DNA from: Pseudomonas sp. RIT-562
GTDB taxonomy: Bacteria > Pseudomonadota > Gammaproteobacteria > Pseudomonadales > Pseudomonadaceae
NCBI RefSeq assembly: GCF_026241895.1
Contig: NZ_JAPJIV010000025.1
Location: 1-64,000 of the forward strand
Length of the DNA stretch: 64,000 nucleotides
Direction: 5' to 3'
This document shows positions 17,343-25,618 of the stretch, piece after piece (position 1 is the stretch's first letter; every line of letters starts with the position of its first letter). Both the position numbers and the translations under genes were made by a program. The notes beneath the pieces are model-generated. The model did no database searches, was not told the DNA's origin, and worked only from the letters and a program-made list of their open reading frames with translations.

Positions 17343-17395
17343 AATATAAACCTGAGCGGGGTTAAATCTCAATATATAAATATCAATCCCATATT
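17343..17395 (-). promoter_or_regulatory. dgoK promoter and shared 29-bp regulatory block
   Basis: Read on the minus strand: -35 TTGAGA (17367-17372), 18-base spacer, -10 TATATT (17343-17348). The conserved block 17367-17395 (complement begins aatatgggat and ends tatattgaga) overlaps the -35 and extends upstream. 25 of its 29 positions are identical to 29332-29360. The position suggests an activator, or a repressor that overlaps the -35. Confidence 0.65.
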
Positions 17396-17408
17396 GTGGA
17401 ATGATCAA

Positions 17409-17474
17409 AAAAAGATCGCAGCCTGCGGCAACTCCTACAGGGATCGTAGGAGCTGCCGCAGGCTGCGATCTTTT
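17409..17474. repeat. REP hairpin / probable bidirectional terminator
   Basis: A near-perfect inverted repeat, agatcgcagcctgcggca on the left and its complement on the right, around a short loop. A-rich flank on the left and tttt on the right. It sits between the dgo promoter and the end of the GNAT gene and could stop transcription in both directions. Confidence 0.8.
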
Positions 17475-17483
17475 AGGGAATTA

Positions 17484-17966
17484 TCAATTACCGGCAGCAA
17501 AGTCCCGCAGCACTGCCCCATCCATCCGATAGCGCACCCACTCTTCCTGCGGTTGCGCCCCCAGGGATTGGTAGAACTCGATAGCCGCCTTGTTCCAGTC
17601 CAGCACGCTCCATTCGAATCGCCCGCAATCATTGGCGCAGGCGATCTTCGCCAGGTGGCGCAACAGCGTCTTGCCCGCCCCGCCGCCGCGCTGTTCGGGG
17701 GTGATGTACAAGTCTTCCAGGTACAGGCAGTTGCTGCCCAACCAGGTCGAGTAGCTGAAGAAGAACACCGCAAAGCCGATCGGCAGGCCGTCGCGCAGGC
17801 AGATCAGGCCATGGGCGGTGGCGCCCTCGCTGAACAGGCTGCGCTCGATGTCGGCGACGCTGGCGATGACTTCGTGGCGAGCCCGTTCGTAGTCGGCCAG
17901 TTCAGTGATGAACGCGAGAATTTGCGGAGCATCGCTGGGGGTCGCCGGGCGGATGTCGATCGTCAT
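17484..17966 (-). CDS. GNAT family N-acetyltransferase
   Basis: 160 residues. The acetyl-CoA loop is in LYITPEQRGGGAGKTLLRHLA, with the typical N-terminal IRPATPSDAPQILAFI and the C-terminal VLDWNKAAIEFYQSLGA. The pattern is close to the diamine/spermidine N-acetyltransferase-like group (also the RimI superfamily), but the substrate is not identifiable. GAAGG lies eight bases before the chosen ATG. Stands alone. Confidence 0.9.
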   Translation of the reverse strand: MTIDIRPATPSDAPQILAFITELADYERARHEVIASVADIERSLFSEGATAHGLICLRDGLPIGFAVFFFSYSTWLGSNCLYLEDLYITPEQRGGGAGKTLLRHLAKIACANDCGRFEWSVLDWNKAAIEFYQSLGAQPQEEWVRYRMDGAVLRDFAAGN

Positions 17967-18160
17967 GGACGTGCCTTCGTCAAAAGTGGAAAACGCCATA
18001 CTAAGTCGCTCCGCGACCTGCGTCACATCTCAATCGACACCGCCGCCCGGGAATACTCCGGTCGTGGCTAATGCTGAAATCGCCAACCTCGCACCTAACG
18101 CCAACGCCCCGCGTGATAGATAGACAGTTAGCGTTTTTTTATCCGGACAAGGACCCCGCC

Positions 18161-19366
18161 ATGCCGACCGCAATACCCGTCGTCTCGAACCGCCTGTTCG
18201 CGCTGTTTTGCTTCGCCAGCTACCTGCTGTCGTTGTCCTACGGCTCGACCTTCCTGTTGTCGCTGCTGATCAGCTCCCGGGGTGGCAACGAGCATGATGC
18301 CGGCAGCGTGATTTCGGCGGCGATGCTCAGCACTTTTGTTGCGGTTATTGTGTCCCGGCACTTGTCGGATACCCTCGGCGCCGCGCGCTCGATTGCCCTG
18401 TTCGCGATCTTGCTGGCGGCGGCAAGCCTGGGTTTTGCCATGGCGCCAGGATTTGGCGACCTGCTACTGGTGTTCGGTTTACTGTTGGGGCTGGGTTGGG
18501 GCGTGTTCTATACCTTGGGGCCGATCATCGTCGCGAGTCTGGTCACGCCCGCGCAACGGACTCGCTATTTTGCCTTGCTGTCGGGGAGCATGCTGAGCGG
18601 GATTGGCAGTGGTCCTTTGCTCGGGCGCCTGGCGAGCGAGTTGGGGTATCCGGTGACGGCAGCGTTTTACCTGGCCGCACTGGCGAGCCTGGTCGGCGTC
18701 GGACTGTTCTGGCGCTTGGATATGCAGCTGCGGCAAGCGCCGTGTGCATCGACTGCAGGGGCACGCATTTCCTGGCGCGCAACGGCTCGAGTGCTGTCAT
18801 CCAAAGCAGCGTTTCCAATCATCATGGTCGGCCTTGGCGGCTGCATCTTCGGGGGCCTGTCGAGCTTTCAAACCAGCTACGCCGCCGCTCGGTCAGTCGA
18901 CTATTCGCTGTTCTTCCTGGGCTTCATGGGCGCGGCCATCGCCGGGCGAATGTTGATCGCCGGGTTGGTGGTCAAGCGCGACCCATTGCGCGCCTCCTGC
19001 TTGCTATCCGGGTTGACCCTGGGTTCAATCCTGATGTTCGCTTATGTGGTGAACGACACCTTCAGCTACTTGATGGCAGCGGTGATGCTAGGCATCGGCT
19101 ACGGCCTGACCTACTCGGTGATCAATGGCCTGGCGGCCAACGAAGCACCCGCCGGCACTCTGTCGCAAGCGCTGCTGCTGTTCAGCCTTGCGTACTTCAT
19201 CGGAGTGTTTGGCTTTCCGTTCGTGGCCGGCAAGATCATCGTCGACTATGGGATGGCGACACTTTTGCACACAGTTGTGCTGATCAGCCTGCTGAACTGG
19301 TTGATCACCGCAGGGCGTCTGCTCTGGCGACGAATCTCGGAGGCCAGGGCGGCTCAAAGCGCCTGA
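18161..19366 (+). CDS. MFS transporter
   Basis: 401 residues with about 12 membrane segments. The A-like motif RHLSDTLGAARSIALFAIL follows the second segment. AAGGA lies before the ATG at 18161; 30 further in-frame codons upstream have no ribosome site and unlike composition. Substrate unknown. The family context (small efflux-type carriers) suggests drug or metabolite export, without further support. Confidence 0.85.
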   Translation: MPTAIPVVSNRLFALFCFASYLLSLSYGSTFLLSLLISSRGGNEHDAGSVISAAMLSTFVAVIVSRHLSDTLGAARSIALFAILLAAASLGFAMAPGFGDLLLVFGLLLGLGWGVFYTLGPIIVASLVTPAQRTRYFALLSGSMLSGIGSGPLLGRLASELGYPVTAAFYLAALASLVGVGLFWRLDMQLRQAPCASTAGARISWRATARVLSSKAAFPIIMVGLGGCIFGGLSSFQTSYAAARSVDYSLFFLGFMGAAIAGRMLIAGLVVKRDPLRASCLLSGLTLGSILMFAYVVNDTFSYLMAAVMLGIGYGLTYSVINGLAANEAPAGTLSQALLLFSLAYFIGVFGFPFVAGKIIVDYGMATLLHTVVLISLLNWLITAGRLLWRRISEARAAQSA

Positions 19367-19450
19367 ACCGTTCGTCGACCTTCAGGCACCAATTCAAATC
19401 AGGGGCGGACCAATATTCGGTAAGGACTTTAAATTAATGGAGATGACACC

Positions 19451-19789
19451 ATGATCCTGTCCAGATTGACCGCCCTCACACTTGCTACCTTGCTGTCCTC
19501 TACCGCGTTCGCGGCGACCGTAGCGACCGGCACGGGACCGACCAATCCAGTGGAAGCGCCCAGAGCGCCCGCCATCCAGAGCGCCCCGGGTATCAACACT
19601 AATGGCACTGGGGTCGACAGCAGTTTGCCGCCGTCCACCGGCACCGACCCCAGGACCCAAGGCAGCGACATGGGCCGTCAGGGCGGGATGAACGCACCGG
19701 ACACCCAGACTCCCGATAACGCAGAAACCGGCACCGGCTCGAAAACCACTACCGGTGGCTCGGGTTCAGAAGGTGGTGCCAGCCAATAG
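19451..19789 (+). CDS. Small secreted Gly/Thr/Pro-rich hypothetical protein
   Basis: 112 residues. Signal peptide MILSRLTALTLATLLSSTAFA, then about 90 residues of low complexity rich in Thr, Gly, Pro, Ser and Asn, with no cysteine after the signal. Probably disordered and exported. GGAG lies before the ATG. It may be cotranscribed with the next small gene, 59 bp away. No family recognised. Confidence 0.6.
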   Translation: MILSRLTALTLATLLSSTAFAATVATGTGPTNPVEAPRAPAIQSAPGINTNGTGVDSSLPPSTGTDPRTQGSDMGRQGGMNAPDTQTPDNAETGTGSKTTTGGSGSEGGASQ

Positions 19790-19848
19790 TTCGCCCACGC
19801 GAGCAGCGCTTTTACTTTTATGAAAGCTACTGTCATGAAGAGGTAAGC

Positions 19849-20103
19849 ATGAACGTCGATGAAAACCTTGAGAAAGAAGTCCTGACCCGTCTGTTGCACG
19901 CCCATCCGAGTGGTTTGGGTAAAGAGGTCCTGGATAATTACCGCGGGGAAAAAGTCGTGGCCAGCACCCTCGCCACTTTGCAGGATCGCGGCCTGATCCA
20001 GCAGGGGCATGTCACGTGCAACGAGGCTGGCGAGCATTCGCTGAATCTGCCGATCAAGCTCAGCGCGGCGGGGGTTGAGGCTGCGCGTAAGCTGGACGTT
20101 TAG
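19849..20103 (+). CDS. Small winged-helix-like hypothetical protein
   Basis: 84 residues, NVDENLEKEVLTRLLHAHPS onward. Segments LGKEVLDNYRGEKVVASTLATL and LQDRGLI look like a compact winged helix (recognition helix, then a wing ending SAAGVEAARKL). It has no effector domain. Could be a small DNA-binding protein. AGAGG precedes the ATG. Function unknown. Confidence 0.6.
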   Translation: MNVDENLEKEVLTRLLHAHPSGLGKEVLDNYRGEKVVASTLATLQDRGLIQQGHVTCNEAGEHSLNLPIKLSAAGVEAARKLDV

Positions 20104-20131
20104 TCTGGGCTTGCGCTGGGGCTGGTGGTCC

Positions 20132-20248
20132 TATCGCGAGCAGGCTCGCTCCTACAGGGGTTGGGCTTTATGACGCTATCGCCGGCAAGCCGGCTCCTGC
20201 AAGGGATGTGTGAACACCACCTGTAGGAGCCCGGCTTGCCGGCGATGG
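20132..20248. repeat. Cluster of REP half-elements
   Basis: Three arms in a row: tcgcgagcaggctcgctcct (from about 20134), tatcgccggcaagccggctc (from about 20178), and ctgtaggagcccggcttgcc (from 20221). The second and third form a hairpin of the 37-112 family. The first is an unpaired arm of the 24506 family. Confidence 0.75.
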
Positions 20249-20253
20249 TCATT

Positions 20254-21183
20254 TCAGGCGCAGCAGGTCTTGCTGATCAACTCATCTACCTCAACCGAGC
20301 CAGGCGAAGTTGCCGGCCCCCAGCGGGTTACCGCCAAGGCCGCCGCTGCATTGGCTCGCCGCGCCGCTTCGAGCATCGCAAGCCCCTGAGCCAAACCGGC
20401 GATGAATACGCCGGCATGGGCATCGCCGGCACCATTGCTGTCCACCGCTTCTACCTTGAAACCTGGCACATGCTGGCATAAGCCAGACTGACTGACCCAG
20501 CACCCCTGTGGCCCATCGCGCACCACCAGCAATACGTTTTCCGCCAAGTGATCAGCCAACAAGACCAACGCCTGGGCAATCTCCGTCGCACCGGTAAAAC
20601 GCAGCGCCTCGACGCCGTTGCTGGTCCACACGTCAATGCGCGGCAACAGCGCCTGCATCAACGGCGCGTCCGGCGAGTCCACCAGGGGCCCCGGATCAAA
20701 CACCACCTTGATCTCGCCTGGCAGCGCCAGCACCCAATCCACCAAGGCCTGGGCCTTGCCGACGTGCAGCAGGCTGTAGCCACTGACGTAGACATAATCC
20801 CCCGCCTCGACCGGCACACTGGCCAGGTCCTCAGCGCTCAGTTCGCCTTCAGCCCCAATGTAGGAAATGAAAGTGCGTTCCGCCGACGCCTCGGTCACGG
20901 CGACGCACAAACCGGTATCTAGAGTGGCGCGGTGAGCAATGCCGATCTGAATGCCTTCTGTCTTCATCGCTTCCCTGGCCAGGTCGCCAAAACGACCAGT
21001 ACCGTGCCGCCCGAGATAGACCACGGGCAAGCCATTACGCTGCGCGGCAGCCATGACATTGAAGCCACCCCCGGCCTCGAAGCTGGCCGACTGCGCCAAC
21101 ACGTCGCCCCCGGATTGAGGCAACTTGTCCACCGCCATGACCAGGTCGATGATGACCTGACCGGTGTGCAGCAATCTAGGCAT
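20254..21183 (-). CDS. PfkB-family sugar kinase (YegV-like)
   Basis: 309 residues. PfkB signatures: GGGFNVMAAAQRNGLPVVYLG near the N-terminus and DSNGAGDAHAGVF with the catalytic Asp near residue 255. Ribokinase-type fold that phosphorylates a sugar or nucleoside hydroxyl. It overlaps the NCS1 permease gene by eight bases and is the last gene of the yeg-like operon. In E. coli the kinase yegV sits beside an ADP-ribosylglycohydrolase-like gene (yegU) and a GntR gene (yegW). A ribosyl product released by the hydrolase would be a logical substrate; this is inference. Confidence 0.87.
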   Translation of the reverse strand: MPRLLHTGQVIIDLVMAVDKLPQSGGDVLAQSASFEAGGGFNVMAAAQRNGLPVVYLGRHGTGRFGDLAREAMKTEGIQIGIAHRATLDTGLCVAVTEASAERTFISYIGAEGELSAEDLASVPVEAGDYVYVSGYSLLHVGKAQALVDWVLALPGEIKVVFDPGPLVDSPDAPLMQALLPRIDVWTSNGVEALRFTGATEIAQALVLLADHLAENVLLVVRDGPQGCWVSQSGLCQHVPGFKVEAVDSNGAGDAHAGVFIAGLAQGLAMLEAARRANAAAALAVTRWGPATSPGSVEVDELISKTCCA

Positions 21184-22642
21184 GTGCGTTCTCGATCAGT
21201 CCCGGGCGACGATCACGCGCTCCGCCCAATAGCCAATAAACCCCGCCCGCCACCAGGAAGGTGACGATCCAGCCAAGGCCGTTATGCCCCAGCCAGGAAT
21301 CGGACAGGAAGCCACGGAACCACTGGGTTTGCTCAGTGGTGCCAATGGTGGTGAAGCTGTAACCCAGAACGATTGCCAGCGCCCAGGCACCAAATGCGCG
21401 CCACTCGATGCCACCGCGATACCAGTAGGCACTGCTCGGGCTGACGTCCAGCAGGTCCGTCGGGCTGTAGTAGTGACGGTGAATCAGGTCCACTACAAAG
21501 ATTCCCACCCAGGCCGTGATCGGCACCGCCAGCAGCGAAATGAAGGTGATGAAGGGACCGTAGAAACTGTCGGCTATCAGCATGAAATAGATGGAACCGG
21601 CGAAGATTGCGACGATGTCCACCACCACCGCATAGACCCGCTTGACCTTGAGCCCAAGGGTCAAGGTCGTCAGGCCTGCGGAGTACACCGACAGGTTGTT
21701 CGACAGCAGCAGTCCGCCGAACGCAGTGATCAGGTATGGCACCGCCATCCAGGTTGGCAGCATGTCGCGGATTGCGACGATCGGGTCGGTGGCCGAGGCC
21801 AGGTCATCGTTGCCCACGGACAGCAGGCCGCCCAGAGTGATCAGCAACACCAGCGGAATGCCTGCACCAAACGCGGCCGACGCCACCAGCCGCACTGCCT
21901 TGACGCTGCGATGCTGGTAGCGCGACATGTCGGCGCCAGCATTCGCCCAGCCGATCCCGGTACCCGCCGCCATGGTGCCGACCCCAATGATCATCGCGCT
22001 CAATGGCGCCGGCGTGGCGTCGAACACGGCGCTCCAGTCGATGGTGGCGCAGAGGAAGCCACCCACCAGAATATTCAGCGCGCCGAATACGTAGGTCGCC
22101 CATTTCTGGATGACCAGCAACGTAGCGTGACCAAGACCGGAGACCGACAAGGTCAGCAGCACGAAAATCGCAATGAAGATCAGCGTCAGCATCGGAGCGC
22201 TTTTGGCTTCTACCGGCGAACCGAACAGGATCGAGCACAGCGACAGCAGAACGAATGCGGCAGTGGTGGTGTTGACCGTTTCCCAGCCTAGGCGCGACAT
22301 CAGCGAGACCAGAGTCGGGCCAATGTTGCCGCGTACGCCGAAGATCGCCCGGGATAAGGTCAGGCTCGGGGCGCGGCCCCGGCGTCCGGCAATGGAGATG
22401 ATGCCCACTACCGCGAAAGAGCCTGCAGCCCCAAGGATCGCCACGATGATCGCCTGCCAGATCGCCAGGCCGCGAAAGGCTACCAGCGTGGCCCCCAGCG
22501 GCAGGCCGAGGATGGAAATGTTGGCGGCGAACCAGACCCAGAACAGCTGCAGCGGATGACCGTTGCACTCCGCTTCGGGGACCGGTTCGATGCCTCGGGT
22601 TTCCAGTTGCCCGGCGTTCTGCCCGGTGCTTGATGAACTCAT
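21176..22642 (-). CDS. NCS1-family purine/cytosine permease-like transporter
   Basis: 488 residues; start at 22642, where AGGAGC lies seven bases upstream. About 12 membrane segments. The pattern PLQLFWVWFAANISILGLPL, then LSRAIFGVRGNIGPTLVS and GWETVNTTTAAF, is that of the CodB-type nucleobase:cation symporter family. In this operon it takes the place held by the nucleoside carrier YegT in E. coli. Expected cargo: a nucleobase, nucleoside or similar N-glycoside. Its coupling with the hydrolase and kinase suggests uptake of an N-ribosyl compound. Confidence 0.85.
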   Translation of the reverse strand: MSSSSTGQNAGQLETRGIEPVPEAECNGHPLQLFWVWFAANISILGLPLGATLVAFRGLAIWQAIIVAILGAAGSFAVVGIISIAGRRGRAPSLTLSRAIFGVRGNIGPTLVSLMSRLGWETVNTTTAAFVLLSLCSILFGSPVEAKSAPMLTLIFIAIFVLLTLSVSGLGHATLLVIQKWATYVFGALNILVGGFLCATIDWSAVFDATPAPLSAMIIGVGTMAAGTGIGWANAGADMSRYQHRSVKAVRLVASAAFGAGIPLVLLITLGGLLSVGNDDLASATDPIVAIRDMLPTWMAVPYLITAFGGLLLSNNLSVYSAGLTTLTLGLKVKRVYAVVVDIVAIFAGSIYFMLIADSFYGPFITFISLLAVPITAWVGIFVVDLIHRHYYSPTDLLDVSPSSAYWYRGGIEWRAFGAWALAIVLGYSFTTIGTTEQTQWFRGFLSDSWLGHNGLGWIVTFLVAGGVYWLLGGARDRRPGLIENAHA

Positions 22643-22711
22643 GAAAATGCTCCTGGTGCCATTTTTTGTGTTTGTAGGCAAAAACGAACTTACGACGCGC
22701 GCCCTGTGCGG

Positions 22712-23710
22712 TCAGCGCAAAGCCAAAAGCCCCTGCACCAACGGCTCCAGCGCCAGCCCATTGACGGCTTTGACCTTGTCGATCATCTCGGCAGGCCAGA
22801 TGTCCATTCCAAGGCAAGCACCCAGCATCGCGCCGAGGATCGCCGCGATGGTATCGGTGTCGCCCCCCAGGCTCGCGGCCATGCACAGCGCCTCGAACCC
22901 ACGCATTTCGCCGATGGCCACCTGCTGCGCCAAGGCAAATGACACCACCACCGATTCCTGGGAGGCCACGGAAGTGCCGATCACGTCGTAGAGCAAATCG
23001 GCGAGTAACGCCTTGTCGCTGTCGATGCTGATGGTCCGAGCCCAGCTGATGCGTGAAGCCATCCGACCGCCAGCGACCCAGTGGCCATGACTCTCGGCCT
23101 GCTGTGCGACCTGTTGGCCAAGATTGAGCGCCTCGCCCAGGTCCATGCCGTTGATGCCCGCCGAAACCACCGCCGCCACTGCCGCTGCGCTGGAAATTCC
23201 CAGGGTGGTGTTGTGGGTGACTTGGCAGGCCTGCACCACGGACTGAATGAAACGTTCGGGGTCGGCAATGTCCGCTGCGATGCCCACCGGCGTAATACGC
23301 ATGGCCGCGCCGTTGGTGGTGCCGTAGCGACCGGCCTCGGCCGGCGAATGCCCCGCCAGGATCATTTCGATCGCACGCTTGGTCGAGGGGCCCAGCAGAT
23401 CCTGCGATCCCTTGGCCTGCATCTCGGCCTCCCATTCGATCAGGCGCTGGGCAAGCACCGAGGGCTCTATTCGGCCCTGCCCCTCGATCAGCAACTGACC
23501 GACCAGAATCGCCTGCTCGGTGTCATCGGTGATTGAACCGGCGGGCATATTGGCTGCGATCGGCTGATCGGGACCGGCATCCTGCAGGTCGTTGATCGCG
23601 CCGAATCGCGCCTTGATGTCAGCGCGACTGAGCGACTGCGTCGGCATGCCCAGCGCATCGCCCAGGGCCAGTCCGTAGAACGCACCCAGGGCGCGGTTAA
23701 GCAGAGTCAT
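22712..23710 (-). CDS. ADP-ribosylglycohydrolase family protein (YegU-like)
   Basis: 332 residues. The DraG/ARH fold is shown by GLALGDALGMPTQ, the metal motif SITDDTEQ (Asp62, Asp63, Thr64) and the C-terminal metal motif GGDTDTIAAILGA. Members cleave N- or O-glycosidic bonds to ADP-ribose or related ribosyl groups with two Mg ions. Its start codon overlaps the GntR stop (ATGA), so the two are coupled. Next to a permease and a kinase, a catabolic role on a small ribosyl compound is more likely than protein de-ADP-ribosylation, which is inference. Confidence 0.88.
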   Translation of the reverse strand: MTLLNRALGAFYGLALGDALGMPTQSLSRADIKARFGAINDLQDAGPDQPIAANMPAGSITDDTEQAILVGQLLIEGQGRIEPSVLAQRLIEWEAEMQAKGSQDLLGPSTKRAIEMILAGHSPAEAGRYGTTNGAAMRITPVGIAADIADPERFIQSVVQACQVTHNTTLGISSAAAVAAVVSAGINGMDLGEALNLGQQVAQQAESHGHWVAGGRMASRISWARTISIDSDKALLADLLYDVIGTSVASQESVVVSFALAQQVAIGEMRGFEALCMAASLGGDTDTIAAILGAMLGACLGMDIWPAEMIDKVKAVNGLALEPLVQGLLALR

Positions 23711-24426
23711 TGCGAGGTTCCAAACTGCAGGTGCAGTCGAAAATGCACGGGATCGAGCAGGCTTTCGACCTGTTCCATGAAACGGTTTTGCCGGTCGTAG
23801 GTAGTGCGCAAGGCCTTGAGAAACACCGTGCCGACCGGGCGTCCGAGCAATTGCGCATCCTCGGCATTCAGTGGTTCTGCGCCGATCCATTGATCGCCGC
23901 GCTCGCCGATATAGCCGTAGGCCGCCAGGGTGATGGTCAGTGAGTTGTCGATCAGGCCGACCCGCGGCAGGCTTTCCAGGCCACCGTTGGCTGGCATCAA
24001 AGAGCGTTCAAGGGACACCAAGGTGCCGTCGTTAGAGCGCCGACGGCGGTCCAGGGTGATGAATTTTTCAGTACCAAAACGCGACAGCAGATCAGGCCGG
24101 TCCACCGCCTCCAGGCGCAGCACTTCGGTGTTGACCAATGCCCCGCTGTCGGCCAGCGCCTGGGCCCAGCCGCTGCGCTGGTCAAGCACCACGCCGTCGA
24201 ACGTGACGATCGACCCCACCCCGCTTTGCGTGGCGATGTAGTTGCGCCGTTTTAGTTCGGCCAGGGCTTCACGCAACGTGCCGCGGCTGACTTTGAATTC
24301 CTGAGCCAGCTGATGCTCGCCTGGCAGCAGGAAGCCGTCCTCCATGAGGCCGCTTTCGATGCGCCGGACAAGCTCGTCGACCACCCGTTGTTTCTTGTCA
24401 AATCGTACCTGTCTAATCATGTACAA
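23707..24426 (-). CDS. GntR-family regulator with UTRA domain (YegW-like)
   Basis: 239 residues. N-terminal GntR winged helix (VVDELVRRIESGLMEDGFLL; VSRGTLREALAELKRRNYI) and C-terminal UTRA ligand domain (GTEKFITLDRRRR; SLERSLMPANG; VFLKALRTTYDRQNRFMEQ). First gene of the four-gene cluster, probably its local repressor. Two ATGs two codons apart (24426 and 24420) are possible; neither has a clear Shine-Dalgarno site. Confidence 0.87.
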   Translation of the reverse strand: MYMIRQVRFDKKQRVVDELVRRIESGLMEDGFLLPGEHQLAQEFKVSRGTLREALAELKRRNYIATQSGVGSIVTFDGVVLDQRSGWAQALADSGALVNTEVLRLEAVDRPDLLSRFGTEKFITLDRRRRSNDGTLVSLERSLMPANGGLESLPRVGLIDNSLTITLAAYGYIGERGDQWIGAEPLNAEDAQLLGRPVGTVFLKALRTTYDRQNRFMEQVESLLDPVHFRLHLQFGTSQ

Positions 24427-24505
24427 AGAGATACCCGAAACGAGGCTTGGCGGGCAAGGGATATTTCAGGAAGGTGACAGATGGGAGGTGTCCGCTTCGC
24501 GGCCA

Positions 24506-24599
24506 ATCGCGAGCAAGCTCACTCCTACAGGGGAGATGCGTCGTTCACAAAACTTGTGAGCAACACTTATCAACTGTAGGAGTGAGCCTGCTCGCGATC
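24506..24599. repeat. REP hairpin (GTAGGAGTGAGC type)
   Basis: tcgcgagcaagctcactcct at the left and tgtaggagtgagcctgctcg at the right are inverted copies with about 40 bases between. Lies between the convergently read end of araH and the start of the GntR gene. Confidence 0.82.
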
Positions 24600-24638
24600 G
24601 CAATTTGTCAGTCTACATCGCAGGCAACTGTCGGCGTT

Positions 24639-25607
24639 TCAGCGTTGCTTGAGGCGGTCTATCACCACCGCGAGCAACAAAATCGAACCGCGAATTACAT
24701 ACTGGTAAAAGGTATCGATGTTCTTCAGGTTCATCGCATTCTCGATGATCGCCAGAATCAACACCCCGGCAATCACATGCCGGATCATGCCGACCCCACC
24801 GCTAAGCGATACCCCGCCCAACACGCACGCCGAAATCACCGTCAGCTCGAAGCCCTGCCCTATCATCGGCTGGCCGGACGTCATTCGCGAAGCCAGGATC
24901 ACCCCGGCCAAGGCGCCAATCACCCCGTGCACGGCAAAGATGATGATCTTCGTCCGATCGACATTCACCCCCGCCAGCAATGCCGCCTCCTGGTTGCCTC
25001 CGATGGCCATGGTGTTGCGCCCATAGGTGGTGTAGTTGAGCAACCAGCCGAAGAACAGGAAGCACACGAGAGTGATCAGGATCGGCACCGGCACGCCGAA
25101 TAACTGGCCGTTGCCGAAGACGAAAAACGACTCCTGCGACACACCAACCGCTTTGCCGTTGGCGAAAATATAGGCCAGGCCTCGCACGATCTGCATGGTC
25201 GCCAAGGTGGTGATCAACGCATTGACCCGCAGCTTGGCAATCACGATCCCGTTGATCAGCCCGACAATCAGGCCCATCACCAGTGCCGCGCTGACTCCCA
25301 GAAATACGCTGTCGGTATCGCGCATGACCACCGCCGCCACGACGCCAGCGCAGGCAATCACCGAGCCCACCGACAAATCGAAATGCCCCGACGCCAGGCA
25401 GTACAACATGGTGCAGGCAGCAATCCCCGTGGTCGAAATCGCCAGTCCCAGGCCACGCATGTTCAGGGGAGAGAGAAAGTTGTCGATCAGCAGGGTGCAC
25501 AGCACGAAGATGCCGACAGCTGCCAGCAACATCACCCAGTCATCCAGAAAGCGCCGCAGATCCAGGGGTTTGCGCGGGGTTGGCAGGGCATCGTTTTGGC
25601 TCGTCAT
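24639..25607 (-). CDS. araH: L-arabinose/D-galactose ABC transporter permease
   Basis: 322 residues with about 8-10 membrane segments and the BPD_transp_2 pattern (ASGHFDLSVGSVIACAGVVA; LRVNALITTLATMQIVRGL; GGVSLSGGVGMIRHVIAG). Forms the membrane channel of the AraFGH-type importer. GAGAGGTGA precedes the ATG, 11 bp after araG. Last gene of araFGH; a REP hairpin follows. Confidence 0.93.
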   Translation of the reverse strand: MTSQNDALPTPRKPLDLRRFLDDWVMLLAAVGIFVLCTLLIDNFLSPLNMRGLGLAISTTGIAACTMLYCLASGHFDLSVGSVIACAGVVAAVVMRDTDSVFLGVSAALVMGLIVGLINGIVIAKLRVNALITTLATMQIVRGLAYIFANGKAVGVSQESFFVFGNGQLFGVPVPILITLVCFLFFGWLLNYTTYGRNTMAIGGNQEAALLAGVNVDRTKIIIFAVHGVIGALAGVILASRMTSGQPMIGQGFELTVISACVLGGVSLSGGVGMIRHVIAGVLILAIIENAMNLKNIDTFYQYVIRGSILLLAVVIDRLKQR

Positions 25608-25618
25608 ATAGTCACCTC

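Noticed and set aside
20132..20248. Possible CRISPR array
   Set aside because: The repeated arms are inverted and of different families, with irregular spacing. No cas genes are near.
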